Positions 56,201-63,435 of a DNA stretch of 64,000 bases are shown here, one piece after another. The position numbers and the translations under genes are program-made. The stretch comes from Verrucomicrobiota bacterium (GTDB lineage: Bacteria; Verrucomicrobiota; Verrucomicrobiia; Opitutales; Opitutaceae): positions 1-64,000 of the forward strand of contig JAEZUE010000030.1 in NCBI GenBank assembly GCA_023443455.1. The letters run 5' to 3'. The number at the start of each line of letters is the position of its first letter. Within the stretch, counting starts at the first letter, position 1. Below the pieces are notes generated by a model. That model ran no database searches. It was not told the origin of the DNA and worked only from the letters and a program-made list of their open reading frames with translations.

Positions 56201-57881
56201 GCCGGCAGGCCAGCGCGAGCAGATCTCCAGCCCGCAGCTGGAGTTCCCCGTAGACGGCCCGCCACCGTTGCACCGCGGCAGCGAGCTCCCCGTAGGTGAA
56301 CCGCGCCCCGCCGACGACCAACGCGGTGGCCTCCGGAGACCGCCGGGCATGATCCGCCACCGCCTCGTGCAGAAGCTGCGGTGCGGCCGAAATCGGCTCC
56401 CCGAGCAGCGCCGGCACCGGCGCGGGCGCGAGAGCCAGCTCTCCCACCCGCAGACCGGGATCATGGGCGAAGCAGCGGAGCGCCCCCTCGAACTGCGCGA
56501 CCATCGACTCCACCGTGGCCCGCTCCCATCCTCCGGTCGAATACTCCAGCCCGAGCAACGCTTCGTCGCGGTGCACGATCATGTCCATCGAAAGCTCGAA
56601 CATGGCTCCTTCGTGCATGACGGGCGCCGGTTCGACCTTCAACCCCGCGACCTCCCGCAGGGCGGCGTTCTCGTAGACCATGAACGAAAGGGCCGCCTGC
56701 ACCAGCGGCGGGCGGGACGGCGAGCGTTGCGGGCACAGCGCCCGGACGAGCTGGTCCATCGGCGCGTCGGGGCAACGCATCAGCCCGCGAACCGATTCCT
56801 TGGCCCGCTCGAGCAGTTCGGCGAGCGTGGGATCGCCCGACAAATCCAGGCGCGCAACGCCGGTGTTGACAAAAAAGCCGACCGTGCGCTCGAACCGTTC
56901 GTCGTGGCGAATCGACGTCGGCACGGCGATCAAGAGATCATCCTGGCCCGAGTGCAGGCGCAGCGCGATGCCGAACGCCGCCAGCACCACCATGAACGGG
57001 CTCGCGCCCCGCTCCTGGGCCTGCGCAAACGCTTGGTTGAGCCAACCGATGTCGCGCACCCGACCGACCGCGATGTCCCCCGCATGGGCGAAGCGCGCCG
57101 GCAGGGGCTTGTCGAAACGGAAATCGATCGCCGTGGGCGCGCCCTCGAGCTCCTCGCACCGCCGTGCCAACGCCGCCCGGTAGTCGTCGCTCTCCAGGCG
57201 CGCGGCCTCGGCCGCGATGTAGTCGCCATAGGCGCCACCCAACGGGCCGAGCACCGGATCGCGCCCGGAGCGGAACGCGTCGTAGTACGCGAACAGATCG
57301 TCCTGGATCACGGCCAACGAGGCGCCGTCGCCGTTCATGTGGTGCACGTCGAGCAGGAGCCGATGGTCGCGCGTGCCCAGTTTGTACAGACAGACGCGGA
57401 ACAGCGGGCCCCGCGCAAGATCCATGGCCACGGCATGGTGGCGGCGATAGTGCGCCGCCCAGTCGCCCTCGGGCGTCTCCGCGAGATCGTGCTCGTGATA
57501 GTCGAACCCGGACTCCGGGGGCAGCACCCGCCGCACCGGCTCGCCCTCCCGAGTCGGGAACACGCAGCGCAATGCCTCGTGGCGCCGCCAGAGGGCGTGC
57601 AGCGCCCGGCCCAGCGCCGCCGTATCCAACTCGCCGCGCAGCGCGAGATGGCAGGGGATGATGTACACCGTCGTCGCCGGCTCGATCTGGTGCACCAGCC
57701 AGAGACGCCGCTGCGCGTTCGAGAGGGCATCGGGCCGGGCGACCGCCCGCGGCTCCGCCGCATTCGGCTGCTCGTCGTCGAGCAGCGCATCGAACAACGC
57801 TTCGAGCGCATCCGGCGAGGCGCCCTCGGCGCCACCGGGAAAAGTATTTTCGGGCATCGGGGTGGGGCGGGACGAATTCAT
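50232..57881 (-). CDS. Hybrid NRPS-PKS with C-A-PCP-KS-KR-DH-ACP and no AT
   Basis: A 2549-residue central megasynthase. The C domain has HHMNGDG near residue 179. The A domain has TSGSTGEPKG near 649, pocket residues D-A-E-D-V-S-V-V-T-K, acidic at two variable positions and perhaps favouring a basic or polar residue. The PCP has DLGGHSLL near 1060. The KS has TACSTSL near 1287, with HGTGT and NVGHLD. After the KS there is no GHSxG. Instead a linker (LPLSARTTTAL, ending RRLLSLPTYVFDHARYWV) of the trans-AT docking type is seen. The KR has TGGFGGIG near 1942 and Ser-Tyr-Asn in CSSLTAALGGPGQIAYAAAN. The DH follows, with HRIDGVPTLP (HxxxGxxxxP) near 2148 and HPALLDYAIS. The ACP has DFGADSF near 2495. 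The KR-before-DH order is uncommon. The start is ATG 57881, eight bases after the previous stop. Confidence 0.95.
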   Translation of the reverse strand: MNSSRPTPMPENTFPGGAEGASPDALEALFDALLDDEQPNAAEPRAVARPDALSNAQRRLWLVHQIEPATTVYIIPCHLALRGELDTAALGRALHALWRRHEALRCVFPTREGEPVRRVLPPESGFDYHEHDLAETPEGDWAAHYRRHHAVAMDLARGPLFRVCLYKLGTRDHRLLLDVHHMNGDGASLAVIQDDLFAYYDAFRSGRDPVLGPLGGAYGDYIAAEAARLESDDYRAALARRCEELEGAPTAIDFRFDKPLPARFAHAGDIAVGRVRDIGWLNQAFAQAQERGASPFMVVLAAFGIALRLHSGQDDLLIAVPTSIRHDERFERTVGFFVNTGVARLDLSGDPTLAELLERAKESVRGLMRCPDAPMDQLVRALCPQRSPSRPPLVQAALSFMVYENAALREVAGLKVEPAPVMHEGAMFELSMDMIVHRDEALLGLEYSTGGWERATVESMVAQFEGALRCFAHDPGLRVGELALAPAPVPALLGEPISAAPQLLHEAVADHARRSPEATALVVGGARFTYGELAAAVQRWRAVYGELQLRAGDLLALACRPGFEWTALVLAAFSEGVGVVPLDPQAPAARTEHILRNAGASVLFHDDSVPVPLPEVDSCTKRFRIGSFSAVASCNEPARGTAESVAYVLYTSGSTGEPKGVRVGQGAFARHCRSAAQAYGITSGDRGLVFSPSCFDAAWEQLFVPLAVGAGVLVRDGALWAPDLLCRQLSDAGVTYADLPPQYLREFVAHVSRHPEALPEKLRIVLSGGEAMPASLAAAWRASPLAPVELINVYGPTEGVVTAAFNRLTAQSRIDTYDSIVPLGRAMPGRELLVLDAAGREVGGGAAGELCLAGPCLAEGYHSDPGRTAGAFRHWARTGRGAAWVEPGTPGACRLYRTGDRVRVGPDGLIEFLGRMDRQLKLRGFRIEPAEIEAALVRHPTVAVARVVRWAGGTAGEQLVAYCIPRDNHVPEERGLREWVARTLPEFMVPAAVVVLAEFPLTPSGKIDEAALPAPKPAGRAASRTESSGLPDDLPARVAAAWSAVLDRDDIGPDENFFDLGGHSLLLVRLHARLTEEFGAKIPLVELFANPTVASMAALLQGAAGPGVARTAGRQRGDVAVVGLAGRFPGAADPTELWAHLVAGRECIRFFDDSELAAAGVPAALRGQANYVPAGGFLAGIDQFDPAFFGYTPAEAEVLDPQQRLFLEESWHALEAAGCDPSRYSGDIAVFGGTGMNLYLLGNLADRMRRGTGADAYSLSLANDKDFVTTRVSYKLDLRGPSVNVNTACSTSLVAIHLAAEALLRGECDMALAGGVSVHLPAVGGYLYQPGGIGSPDGHCRAFADDAAGTVGGSGVAVVALKRLERALADGNTIHAVIKGSAINNDGADKVGFTAPSVNRQRDVIRAALDRAGVDASGIQYVEAHGTGTPMGDPIEVQALCAAFAPDRPGRQRCLLGSIKSNVGHLDTAAGVAGFIKAVLALEHGRIPATLFCDRPSTRIGFEETPFRVAQVSEPWPEGVRRRAGVNSFGIGGTNAHVVLEEAPAIVPVPLRQEVWCLPLSARTTTALAAYVEKLARFLEEHPATDAVDLWHTLSEGRRRFAVRVVVFAATAAEAVLALRALRTTDFLVVDKAGRPVVGTGRPQGRLFAGRAAFAGANAFADAWLGGDSRQASDLLPAGPRRLLSLPTYVFDHARYWVVSPDAAEEPVAVTEVTTEKRPVHEWCHAPTWERVSALRRPEMGTDSLLVVHSGSATELAWLAALRGRHVPVCACPAGAGLAEALAGASRSGLRPKRCLHLGALGLEPGGDGDFALRLDALLSDVRALAAQAADGPLELLLLAPQPGGPALEADPAFSHLDATAVVLPHEYGALAVRCVHVDPREAAGAIVLAAGLPPNLAAEVRSLGWWHGQYWTRKYRRIEAPEPAAGAGRLVRGGVYLITGGFGGIGLTLARHLARNCGARLVLTARAVAGEARQAAVRELEAAGAQVRAVALDVADAAALRALVDRVSEEWGQIDGVVHAAGVGGGSLVARTGRAEIDPVLRAKVAGTVALAAALEGRRPGFVLLCSSLTAALGGPGQIAYAAANAWMDASAAARSAKEPGVWRAVQWDSWAEVGMAARALGAAAPGGELVREWTTSPESFWPWGEHRIDGVPTLPGTAYLELFAQAAGGSGVALESVVLLEPLVCSGAGATTLQLRRAGHELALYSIGEFGSRVHARAQVREAPGVPPPVESLAAIRERCPRAMPMTEGHAGGLVAVGPRWRVDVDIRVGSDEAFARFVLPVEAVADLADHALHPALLDYAISFQHATLEGMEALLPWRYEAVRVFAPLPAEVFGHARLRGRSGRSAVFDIDVLDSEGRLLVQVAGYTLLRVDGQPKESSRAAASVGVSAPNPLAMSPAEGVECFMRILDMDEPVVGVCTVPWSRAAVWSAAPRAGAPEEAAVPAGDRRPRPETSIPFRAPAAPAEVAMAAVWEEVLGYAGLGADDDLIDFGADSFTALKASARLKEVVGVELAMDRFFTKPTIANLARDLPVCPGAQQSAWEEGEL

Positions 57882-57888
57882 TCGGCGC

Positions 57889-60800
57889 TCAGGGAACCTG
57901 GCGCCCGGCACGTTGGAGCTGCGCCGCGACTTCCTCGGGGCTGAGACGGGCAAGCTGTATTCGGAGTGTGGCGATCTTCTCCAGCCGCGCGCGCCCGCCC
58001 ACGAGCGCCTCGAGCCGGCGCTCGGTGGCCTCGATCGTCGGCTTCTCGAAGAAGGCGGCGAACGGCAACTCGACCCGGAACGCCTTCCCGGTCTTTGCGA
58101 TCAGTTTCGCGGCCAGGAGCGAGTGCCCCCCGAGATCGAAGAAATCGGCGCCGACATCGGGGACCTTCCGGCCGAGCGCCTCCTCCCACAGCGCGACCAG
58201 ATACTCCTGCACGGGGCCCCGCGGCGGCGCGACCGCACGATCCGCCGATGCGGGCTCGGCGACCGAGGGGGCGAGACTCAGCAACGCCGCCCGATCGACC
58301 TTGCCCGCCGTGGTGCGGGGCAGGCGTTCGAGGCACACCAGAACCGGGACCATGTAGGCAGGAAGATGCTGCTGGAGATGCGCCCGCATCCGCTCGGTGC
58401 CGACGGTCGGCGACTCCGGGACGACGAACGCCCGGAGCTCCCGCCCGTCGGGCCCGGCGACCGGGCAGGCCAGCACGATGCACTCGCGCACATCCGGACA
58501 CGCCTGCAAGCAGGCGGCGACCTCGCCCAGCTCGATCCGATAACCGCGAATCTTCACCTGATCGTCGGCCCGGCGGCAGAAAGCCAACTGCCCGTCGGAC
58601 CGGAGCCGCACGATGTCGCCGGATCGGTAGAACCGCCGTCCTGTCTCGTCGGTGAAGAACGCACGTTCCGTCGCTTCCGGCATCCCGTGATAGCACGTCG
58701 CAAGCCCCAGCCCGCCGATGAGCAGTTCGCCTTCGGCCCCGAACGGCACGTCCCGGCCGTCGCGCACGATGCGCAGCACCCGTCCGGGATGGACCCGGCC
58801 GATCGGTACGGACTCTCCGGGGCTCGCCCGGAAATCGGCGGGCACGCGGTAGATCGCAGCGGTGACGGTCGCCTCGGTCGGGCCATACACGTTGTAGAGC
58901 GCCGCCTTGTCACCAAAAACTGAGTTCCAAAGCAACGCGGTCTCGGAAGCCATGGCCTCGCCGCCGGCCTGGCACAAGGTGATCCGATGGCCGGCGATCG
59001 CGTGTGATCGCTCCTGCAGTCCCTTGAGCATTTCCAACAAATACGCCGGCGGCAGGAACAGGCCCGACAGCCGCTTTTCCAGGATCACCTTGGGAAGTTC
59101 GTAGGCGGACCAGGGCGGCGAAGGCGCGACCACCAGGGTGTGGCCTGCCAGCAGGACCGGAAAGACACCTTCGATGCTCGCATCGAAACCGGGGGAAAAG
59201 AACCAGAGGAAACGATCGGCGCCCAAGTCCGGCCGATAGCGGAGGAACCAGCTGGCCATGTGGTCCGCCAAGGCGCGGTGCGAGATCTCGACTCCCTTGG
59301 GCCGACCGGTGGAGCCGGAGGTGTAGATCAGATAGGCGGGCAGATCGAGGTCCGCCCGCGAGGAGAACTCCGCCGCCGCACAGGCCTCCACCGCAAGAAC
59401 CCGTGTACCGAGTCTCTCGGCACGCTCTGCACCGGCCCGGTTCGTGACCACACAACGCGCCCCCGCATCCTCGCAGATCCCGCGTAGCCGGGCGTCGGGA
59501 TTGCCGAGCTCGAGCGGCACAAACGCCGCTCCCGCCAACATCACCCCGAGCTGCGCCGACACGAGATCGGCACCGCGCGGCAGCAACAGCGCGACGCGGT
59601 CGCCGGGCACGACCCCGCCTTCCGCGACCAACGACCGCGCGATCGCGGAGGCCCGCGCGACGCATTCACCGTACGTCCGGGAGCCCGACTCCTCTTCGAC
59701 CGCGATCCGATCGGGATGACGCAACGCCTGCTCCAGGATCGCGTCGACGATCGGGCTCGTTGCCTGGACGAGCTCGGCAGTGCGGTCGAGCAGACCGACC
59801 ATCATCCGCTTCTCCTCCGGCGGCACCAGGTCGAGTTCGCCGAGCCGAGTATCCGGCGCCTCGCAGAGTTGCCCGAGAAAATGCACCAGCCGCGCCAGAA
59901 ACAGGTCCGCTTCGAAAGCGTCCATCCGGCTCCGCTGAAACGCCAACCTGAGCCGCACATCCTGGCCCGGGTAGATGTCGATGGCGTACAGCGAAAGCGG
60001 CACGGAGTCCTGCGCCGCAAGCCGTTCGCGCATCGGCACCCAGACCCCGTCGAGGGCGGCCCCGTAGTCGCGCGTGATATAGGACACCGCGCCGGCGCCG
60101 ACCGACGGCCCCTCGTGCCCGGCCTCGCGACGAAGCGCGACCAACCGGTCCGCCGGCAGACGGAAATAGCGGTACAATCGCCGTATCCGGCGAGCCATCG
60201 CGGTGAGGTTCGCCGCGAGCGACTCGGCCTCGTCCAAGGGCAGGCCCACCGTCCGCGTCTCCGTGAAGAAGCCGATCGTCTCCTTGTGCGCCTTGGAGCG
60301 GTTGAGGATCGGCAGCGTGAGGGCGCACGCCTCGAGCGAATACTGGCGAACCATCACCTGGCCGTACGCGAGGAGCAGAGCGTGGTACAGGGTCGCATCA
60401 TGCTGCGCGGCCAGCCGCGCGACCCGGTCCGCCAGCTCGCGCGGCAGGGTCCGTTCGACGTTGGCGGTTTCGAGCCCGTTGCCGCCCGGAGGCAGGGCGT
60501 GTCGCTGGGGCACCGGCGGCTGCGGAGCGGCGAACGCTTCGCGCCAGAAGGCGACCGCCTCCTCCGACGAAGTCTGTCGCGACCGGGCGGCGAAATCCGC
60601 GTACTGCGGCCAGCCGGCCGGCGGAACCCTGCCTTCCCGAAGCGCCGCGTAAACCTCCGCCACACGAGAAAAGACCACCCCAAGCCCCCACGCATCGACC
60701 ATGATATGATGCTGGATGAAGATGCAGCGGTAGGAAGAGGCCGCGATCTTCACGACGAATGCCCGGGTCAACGGCGCATCGAGCAGCACGAACGGAGTGT

Positions 60801-61140
60801 TCATGTGCCGTTCGAGCTCCTCGTCCAACTCCGCCCCGGGAGCCTCTCGGGCGGAAAAATCTCGATACTCGCACTTCGCCGCGTTCGTCGGGTCCAGCAC
60901 GACACGCGGCACCCCGTCGTCCCCCACCCTCAGGCGCGCATACAACGCGTCGGCATGGTTCAGCACCCAATCGACCGCCGCGACCAGGCACGGCGCATCG
61001 ACGGCGGTCGGAATGTCGTAGTGCGTGCACAGCACATACTGGGTATTTTCCGGATGGAGGCATTGCTCGATCCAGATTTCAAGCTGCGCGGGCGTCAGTT
61101 CGAGGCGGAGGGGCGATGCGGAAACTTCGGCCACGGGCAT
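57889..61140 (-). CDS. NRPS loading/first module C-A-PCP
   Basis: A 1083-residue single-module synthetase. The condensation domain fills residues about 12-440, with HHIMVDAWG near residue 147, in which the usual Gly after the Asp is Ala. The A domain fills 450-960, with YTSGSTGRPKG near 607, NVYGPTEATVTA near 760 and the C-terminal catalytic Lys in TTAGKVDR. Its pocket by alignment to GrsA is D-A-E-F-C-A-V-V-T-K, which I cannot match to a known residue. The PCP has FFDLGGHSLLAAKL near 1004. As the first gene with an N-terminal C domain, it probably acylates the first residue (fatty acid or another acyl unit) or receives a residue from elsewhere. It starts with ATG 61140; the next gene follows after eight bases. 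Confidence 0.95.
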   Translation of the reverse strand: MPVAEVSASPLRLELTPAQLEIWIEQCLHPENTQYVLCTHYDIPTAVDAPCLVAAVDWVLNHADALYARLRVGDDGVPRVVLDPTNAAKCEYRDFSAREAPGAELDEELERHMNTPFVLLDAPLTRAFVVKIAASSYRCIFIQHHIMVDAWGLGVVFSRVAEVYAALREGRVPPAGWPQYADFAARSRQTSSEEAVAFWREAFAAPQPPVPQRHALPPGGNGLETANVERTLPRELADRVARLAAQHDATLYHALLLAYGQVMVRQYSLEACALTLPILNRSKAHKETIGFFTETRTVGLPLDEAESLAANLTAMARRIRRLYRYFRLPADRLVALRREAGHEGPSVGAGAVSYITRDYGAALDGVWVPMRERLAAQDSVPLSLYAIDIYPGQDVRLRLAFQRSRMDAFEADLFLARLVHFLGQLCEAPDTRLGELDLVPPEEKRMMVGLLDRTAELVQATSPIVDAILEQALRHPDRIAVEEESGSRTYGECVARASAIARSLVAEGGVVPGDRVALLLPRGADLVSAQLGVMLAGAAFVPLELGNPDARLRGICEDAGARCVVTNRAGAERAERLGTRVLAVEACAAAEFSSRADLDLPAYLIYTSGSTGRPKGVEISHRALADHMASWFLRYRPDLGADRFLWFFSPGFDASIEGVFPVLLAGHTLVVAPSPPWSAYELPKVILEKRLSGLFLPPAYLLEMLKGLQERSHAIAGHRITLCQAGGEAMASETALLWNSVFGDKAALYNVYGPTEATVTAAIYRVPADFRASPGESVPIGRVHPGRVLRIVRDGRDVPFGAEGELLIGGLGLATCYHGMPEATERAFFTDETGRRFYRSGDIVRLRSDGQLAFCRRADDQVKIRGYRIELGEVAACLQACPDVRECIVLACPVAGPDGRELRAFVVPESPTVGTERMRAHLQQHLPAYMVPVLVCLERLPRTTAGKVDRAALLSLAPSVAEPASADRAVAPPRGPVQEYLVALWEEALGRKVPDVGADFFDLGGHSLLAAKLIAKTGKAFRVELPFAAFFEKPTIEATERRLEALVGGRARLEKIATLRIQLARLSPEEVAAQLQRAGRQVP

Positions 61141-61260
61141 GTGCCAGAAGGTACCCCGACGGGGATGGGAGATGGCAAGATCATTGGATGCGCCTCGACG
61201 AATCCCCGCGCATCCACCCGAGCCACACCGGTTCCGGCGACCGACCGCCGCGACGCCGGG

Positions 61261-61557
61261 TCAGGCCCCCAGGCGTGCCCGCGCACCGGCCAGGTCGAGA
61301 CCTTCGATACGCAGCAGTTTCTGGCGCGAGGTGTCGCCGCGTTCGAGCGTGATCGCGCGGCGCGGGAGACCGAGCCGATCGGCGAGAAACTCGATCAACG
61401 CCTCGTTGGCGCGGCCGTCGACGGGCGGGGCGCGCAGCTTGATCTTCACCGCCTCGCCCATCGTGCCGGCCACCTCGTCGCGCGAGGCGCCGGGGATGAC
61501 TTTCACCTCCAGGCGGCAGCAGGGCGGCGGCGGATTATTGGCGGAGGGACGAGCCAC
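61261..61557 (-). CDS. DUF167/YggU-family protein
   Basis: A 98-residue protein with the complete DUF167 fold pattern: LEVKVIPGASRDEVAG, KIKLRAPPVDGRANEALIEFLADRLGLPRRAITLERGDTSRQK-type end, in which the PPVDGKANE and G.tSr.K motifs are the family marks. The role is unknown. It ends 120 bp before the first NRPS gene on the same strand, so the operon promoter probably lies in that gap. The Dabb gene precedes it by 12 bp and they form a small operon. Confidence 0.93.
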   Translation of the reverse strand: MARPSANNPPPPCCRLEVKVIPGASRDEVAGTMGEAVKIKLRAPPVDGRANEALIEFLADRLGLPRRAITLERGDTSRQKLLRIEGLDLAGARARLGA

Positions 61558-61569
61558 TTGAGCCGATCC

Positions 61570-61869
61570 TCAGGCTGCGTCGAAGACCGCGACCTTCGTC
61601 CACTTCGTCTTGTTGTCCGCGAGGAACTGGAGGTGGAGCGGGTGGGTTTGGTAGGCGTCGTGCCCGGCGAGATCGTCGAAGAGCACCGTCAGCGCGAACG
61701 CATACTCGGCGTCCAGAACCGGGCGAGCGGGCACCGGGGCCGGAGCGCCGACGAAGAGCTGCCGCACCGTCGGAATGCCGCGCAACGCCTCAAGGCCGGC
61801 ATGCAGGGCCGCGCGGTCGGCGGCGGAAAGTTCGGGCGGGAGATAAAAACGTACGCTGTGGACGAGCAT
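61570..61869 (-). CDS. Dabb-family (stress-responsive alpha/beta barrel) protein
   Basis: A 99-residue protein with the dimeric alpha/beta-barrel pattern: MLVHSVRFYLPPELSAADRAAL at the start (family 'HvV.f.l'), a central VRQLFVGAP, and FALTVLFDDLAGHDAYQTHPLHLQF-type end with the conserved Tyr and His. Such proteins form small ferredoxin-like dimers; the substrate is unknown. It is divergent from exonuclease III with a 101-bp gap and leads the DUF167 gene. Confidence 0.92.
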   Translation of the reverse strand: MLVHSVRFYLPPELSAADRAALHAGLEALRGIPTVRQLFVGAPAPVPARPVLDAEYAFALTVLFDDLAGHDAYQTHPLHLQFLADNKTKWTKVAVFDAA

Positions 61870-61970
61870 GGCGCGCAGCGTGGCGGTGGCGGGCCAGCTG
61901 TCAAAGCCGCGGCGCCGCGCTCGGTTTTCGCTCGCCCTTTGGGGCCGGGCGCCGCTTGGCTCGCCGCGCC

Positions 61971-62729
61971 ATGAAGCTCCTCAGCTGGAACGTGAACGGC
62001 GTGCGCGCCACCTTGAAGAAGGGCCTGCTCGACTGGATCGAGCGTGAACAGGCCGACGTGATCTGCCTGCAGGAGACGAAAGCGCGCGAGGAGCAGGTCG
62101 AGGTGATCTGGCCCGAGGGCTACTCGAGCCACTGGAACAGCGCCGAGAAACCCGGCTACAGCGGAACCCTCACCCTCAGCCGCCTGCCGGTGTTGAGCGT
62201 GCAACGCGGCCTTGGCGACATCCTGCCCGACAACGAAGGGCGCGTGCTGACGACCGAGTTCGCCGACTTCTTCCTGGTCAACTGCTACACCCCGAACGCC
62301 AAGCGCGGCCTCGAACGCCTGCCCTACCGGCACAAGGAATGGGACCCCGCGTTCCTGAAATTTCTCCAACGGCTCGAGCAGCGGAAACCGGTCGTGTATT
62401 GCGGCGACCTCAACGTCGCGCACACGCCCATCGACCTCGCCAACCCCAAGAGCAACGAGCGCACGCACGGGTTCACCGTCGAGGAGCGCGAAGGTTTCTC
62501 GAACCTCGTCGCGGCCGGATTTGTGGATACATTCCGCGCGCTGCATCCCGGGGAGGGAGGCCACTATTCGTGGTGGAGCCAGATGACCAACGCGCGCGCC
62601 CGCAACGCCGGGTGGCGCATCGACTACTTCGGCCTCTCCACGGCGCTGCGCCCGCGGCTGAAGGACGCCTTCATCCAGGCCCAGGTGATGGGCTCCGACC
62701 ATTGCCCGGTCGGCATCGAACTGGCCTGA
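61971..62729 (+). CDS. xth: Exodeoxyribonuclease III (AP endonuclease)
   Basis: A 252-residue DNA repair enzyme of the ExoIII/APE1 family. The catalytic set is complete: LSWNVNGVRA (Asn near residue 7), ICLQETKA (Glu metal ligand near 34), NCYTPNAKRGLERLPYR (Tyr near 110), CGDLNVAHTPIDL (Asp/Asn near 150), WRIDYF and MGSDHCPVGIEL (Asp-His near 245). It cuts DNA next to abasic sites. The start at ATG 61971 (MKLLSWN) is chosen over ATG 61956, whose five extra residues are not family-like. The SRPBCC gene follows after 37 bp. Confidence 0.96.
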   Translation: MKLLSWNVNGVRATLKKGLLDWIEREQADVICLQETKAREEQVEVIWPEGYSSHWNSAEKPGYSGTLTLSRLPVLSVQRGLGDILPDNEGRVLTTEFADFFLVNCYTPNAKRGLERLPYRHKEWDPAFLKFLQRLEQRKPVVYCGDLNVAHTPIDLANPKSNERTHGFTVEEREGFSNLVAAGFVDTFRALHPGEGGHYSWWSQMTNARARNAGWRIDYFGLSTALRPRLKDAFIQAQVMGSDHCPVGIELA

Positions 62730-62766
62730 GCCGCGGCACTCCGATCGCCCTGCCCGTCCCCCGCCG

Positions 62767-63312
62767 ATGCGCTACCTGCTCCGTTTCAGTTTCGCCTTCG
62801 CCATCATCATCGTGCTGCTGGCGTTGGTCGGACTGGTCCTGCCCCGCTCGTATCGGGTCGTGCGCTCGGTGGCGATCGAGGCGCCGCCCGCGACGGTCTA
62901 TCCGCTCGTCGGCGATCTGGCGCACTGGCGGGACTGGAGCCGGCTGTATGCGGGCGATCCCGAGATGCAGGTCCGGTTTTCCGCCGCCACCACCGGCGCT
63001 GGCGCCTGGACCGAGTGGTCCAGCCCGCGCGATGCCGGCGGCCGCGCCGAGATCCTCGACGCGCAGACGCCGGAACGCATGCGCTACCGGATGAGCTACA
63101 ACGGCATCCCGGTCGACACCGAGGGCGACTTCGGGCTGGTCGGCACGGCCGGCGGCCGAGGCACACATCTGACGTGGACAAGCACGGGCCGGCTGGGCTG
63201 GAGCCCGTTGGCCCGGTGGTTCGGGCTGCTGCTGCGCCGGGTCGAGGGCACCCAGCTCGATGAGGGGCTCTCGGCGCTGAAGACCCGTGCCGAGAAGGCG
63301 GAGCCACGTTGA
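62767..63312 (+). CDS. SRPBCC-family (polyketide cyclase/START-like) protein with N-terminal membrane helix
   Basis: A 181-residue protein. Residues 4-27 are a hydrophobic helix (FAFAIIIVLLALVGLVL), which anchors the protein or acts as signal. The rest is a START-like lipid/ligand-binding fold: RSVAIEAPPATVYPLVGDLAHWRDWSRLYAGDP, a helix-grip start with the Trp-x-x-Trp, then VDTEGDFGLVG and THLTWTSTG strands and a C-terminal long helix EGTQLDEGLSALKTRAE. This type is often called polyketide cyclase-like, but there is no reason to link it to the NRPS-PKS operon, 1.6 kb away on the other strand. Confidence 0.88.
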   Translation: MRYLLRFSFAFAIIIVLLALVGLVLPRSYRVVRSVAIEAPPATVYPLVGDLAHWRDWSRLYAGDPEMQVRFSAATTGAGAWTEWSSPRDAGGRAEILDAQTPERMRYRMSYNGIPVDTEGDFGLVGTAGGRGTHLTWTSTGRLGWSPLARWFGLLLRRVEGTQLDEGLSALKTRAEKAEPR

Positions 63313-63435
63313 ACGCGAAAAATTCTTCTAGCTCGGCGACGGCGGGCCGCGCCGCTTGACCGATCTCCGGCGCGCGCCATGCTGCGCGCTGCGCGCCAGC
63401 CCTTTGGCTCGCACCTAGTGTAACCCCTTACTCCC

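Noticed and set aside
62767..63312. SRPBCC 'polyketide cyclase-like' protein as part of the NRPS-PKS pathway
   Set aside because: It is on the opposite strand, follows exonuclease III and has a membrane anchor; the family name alone does not support a link.
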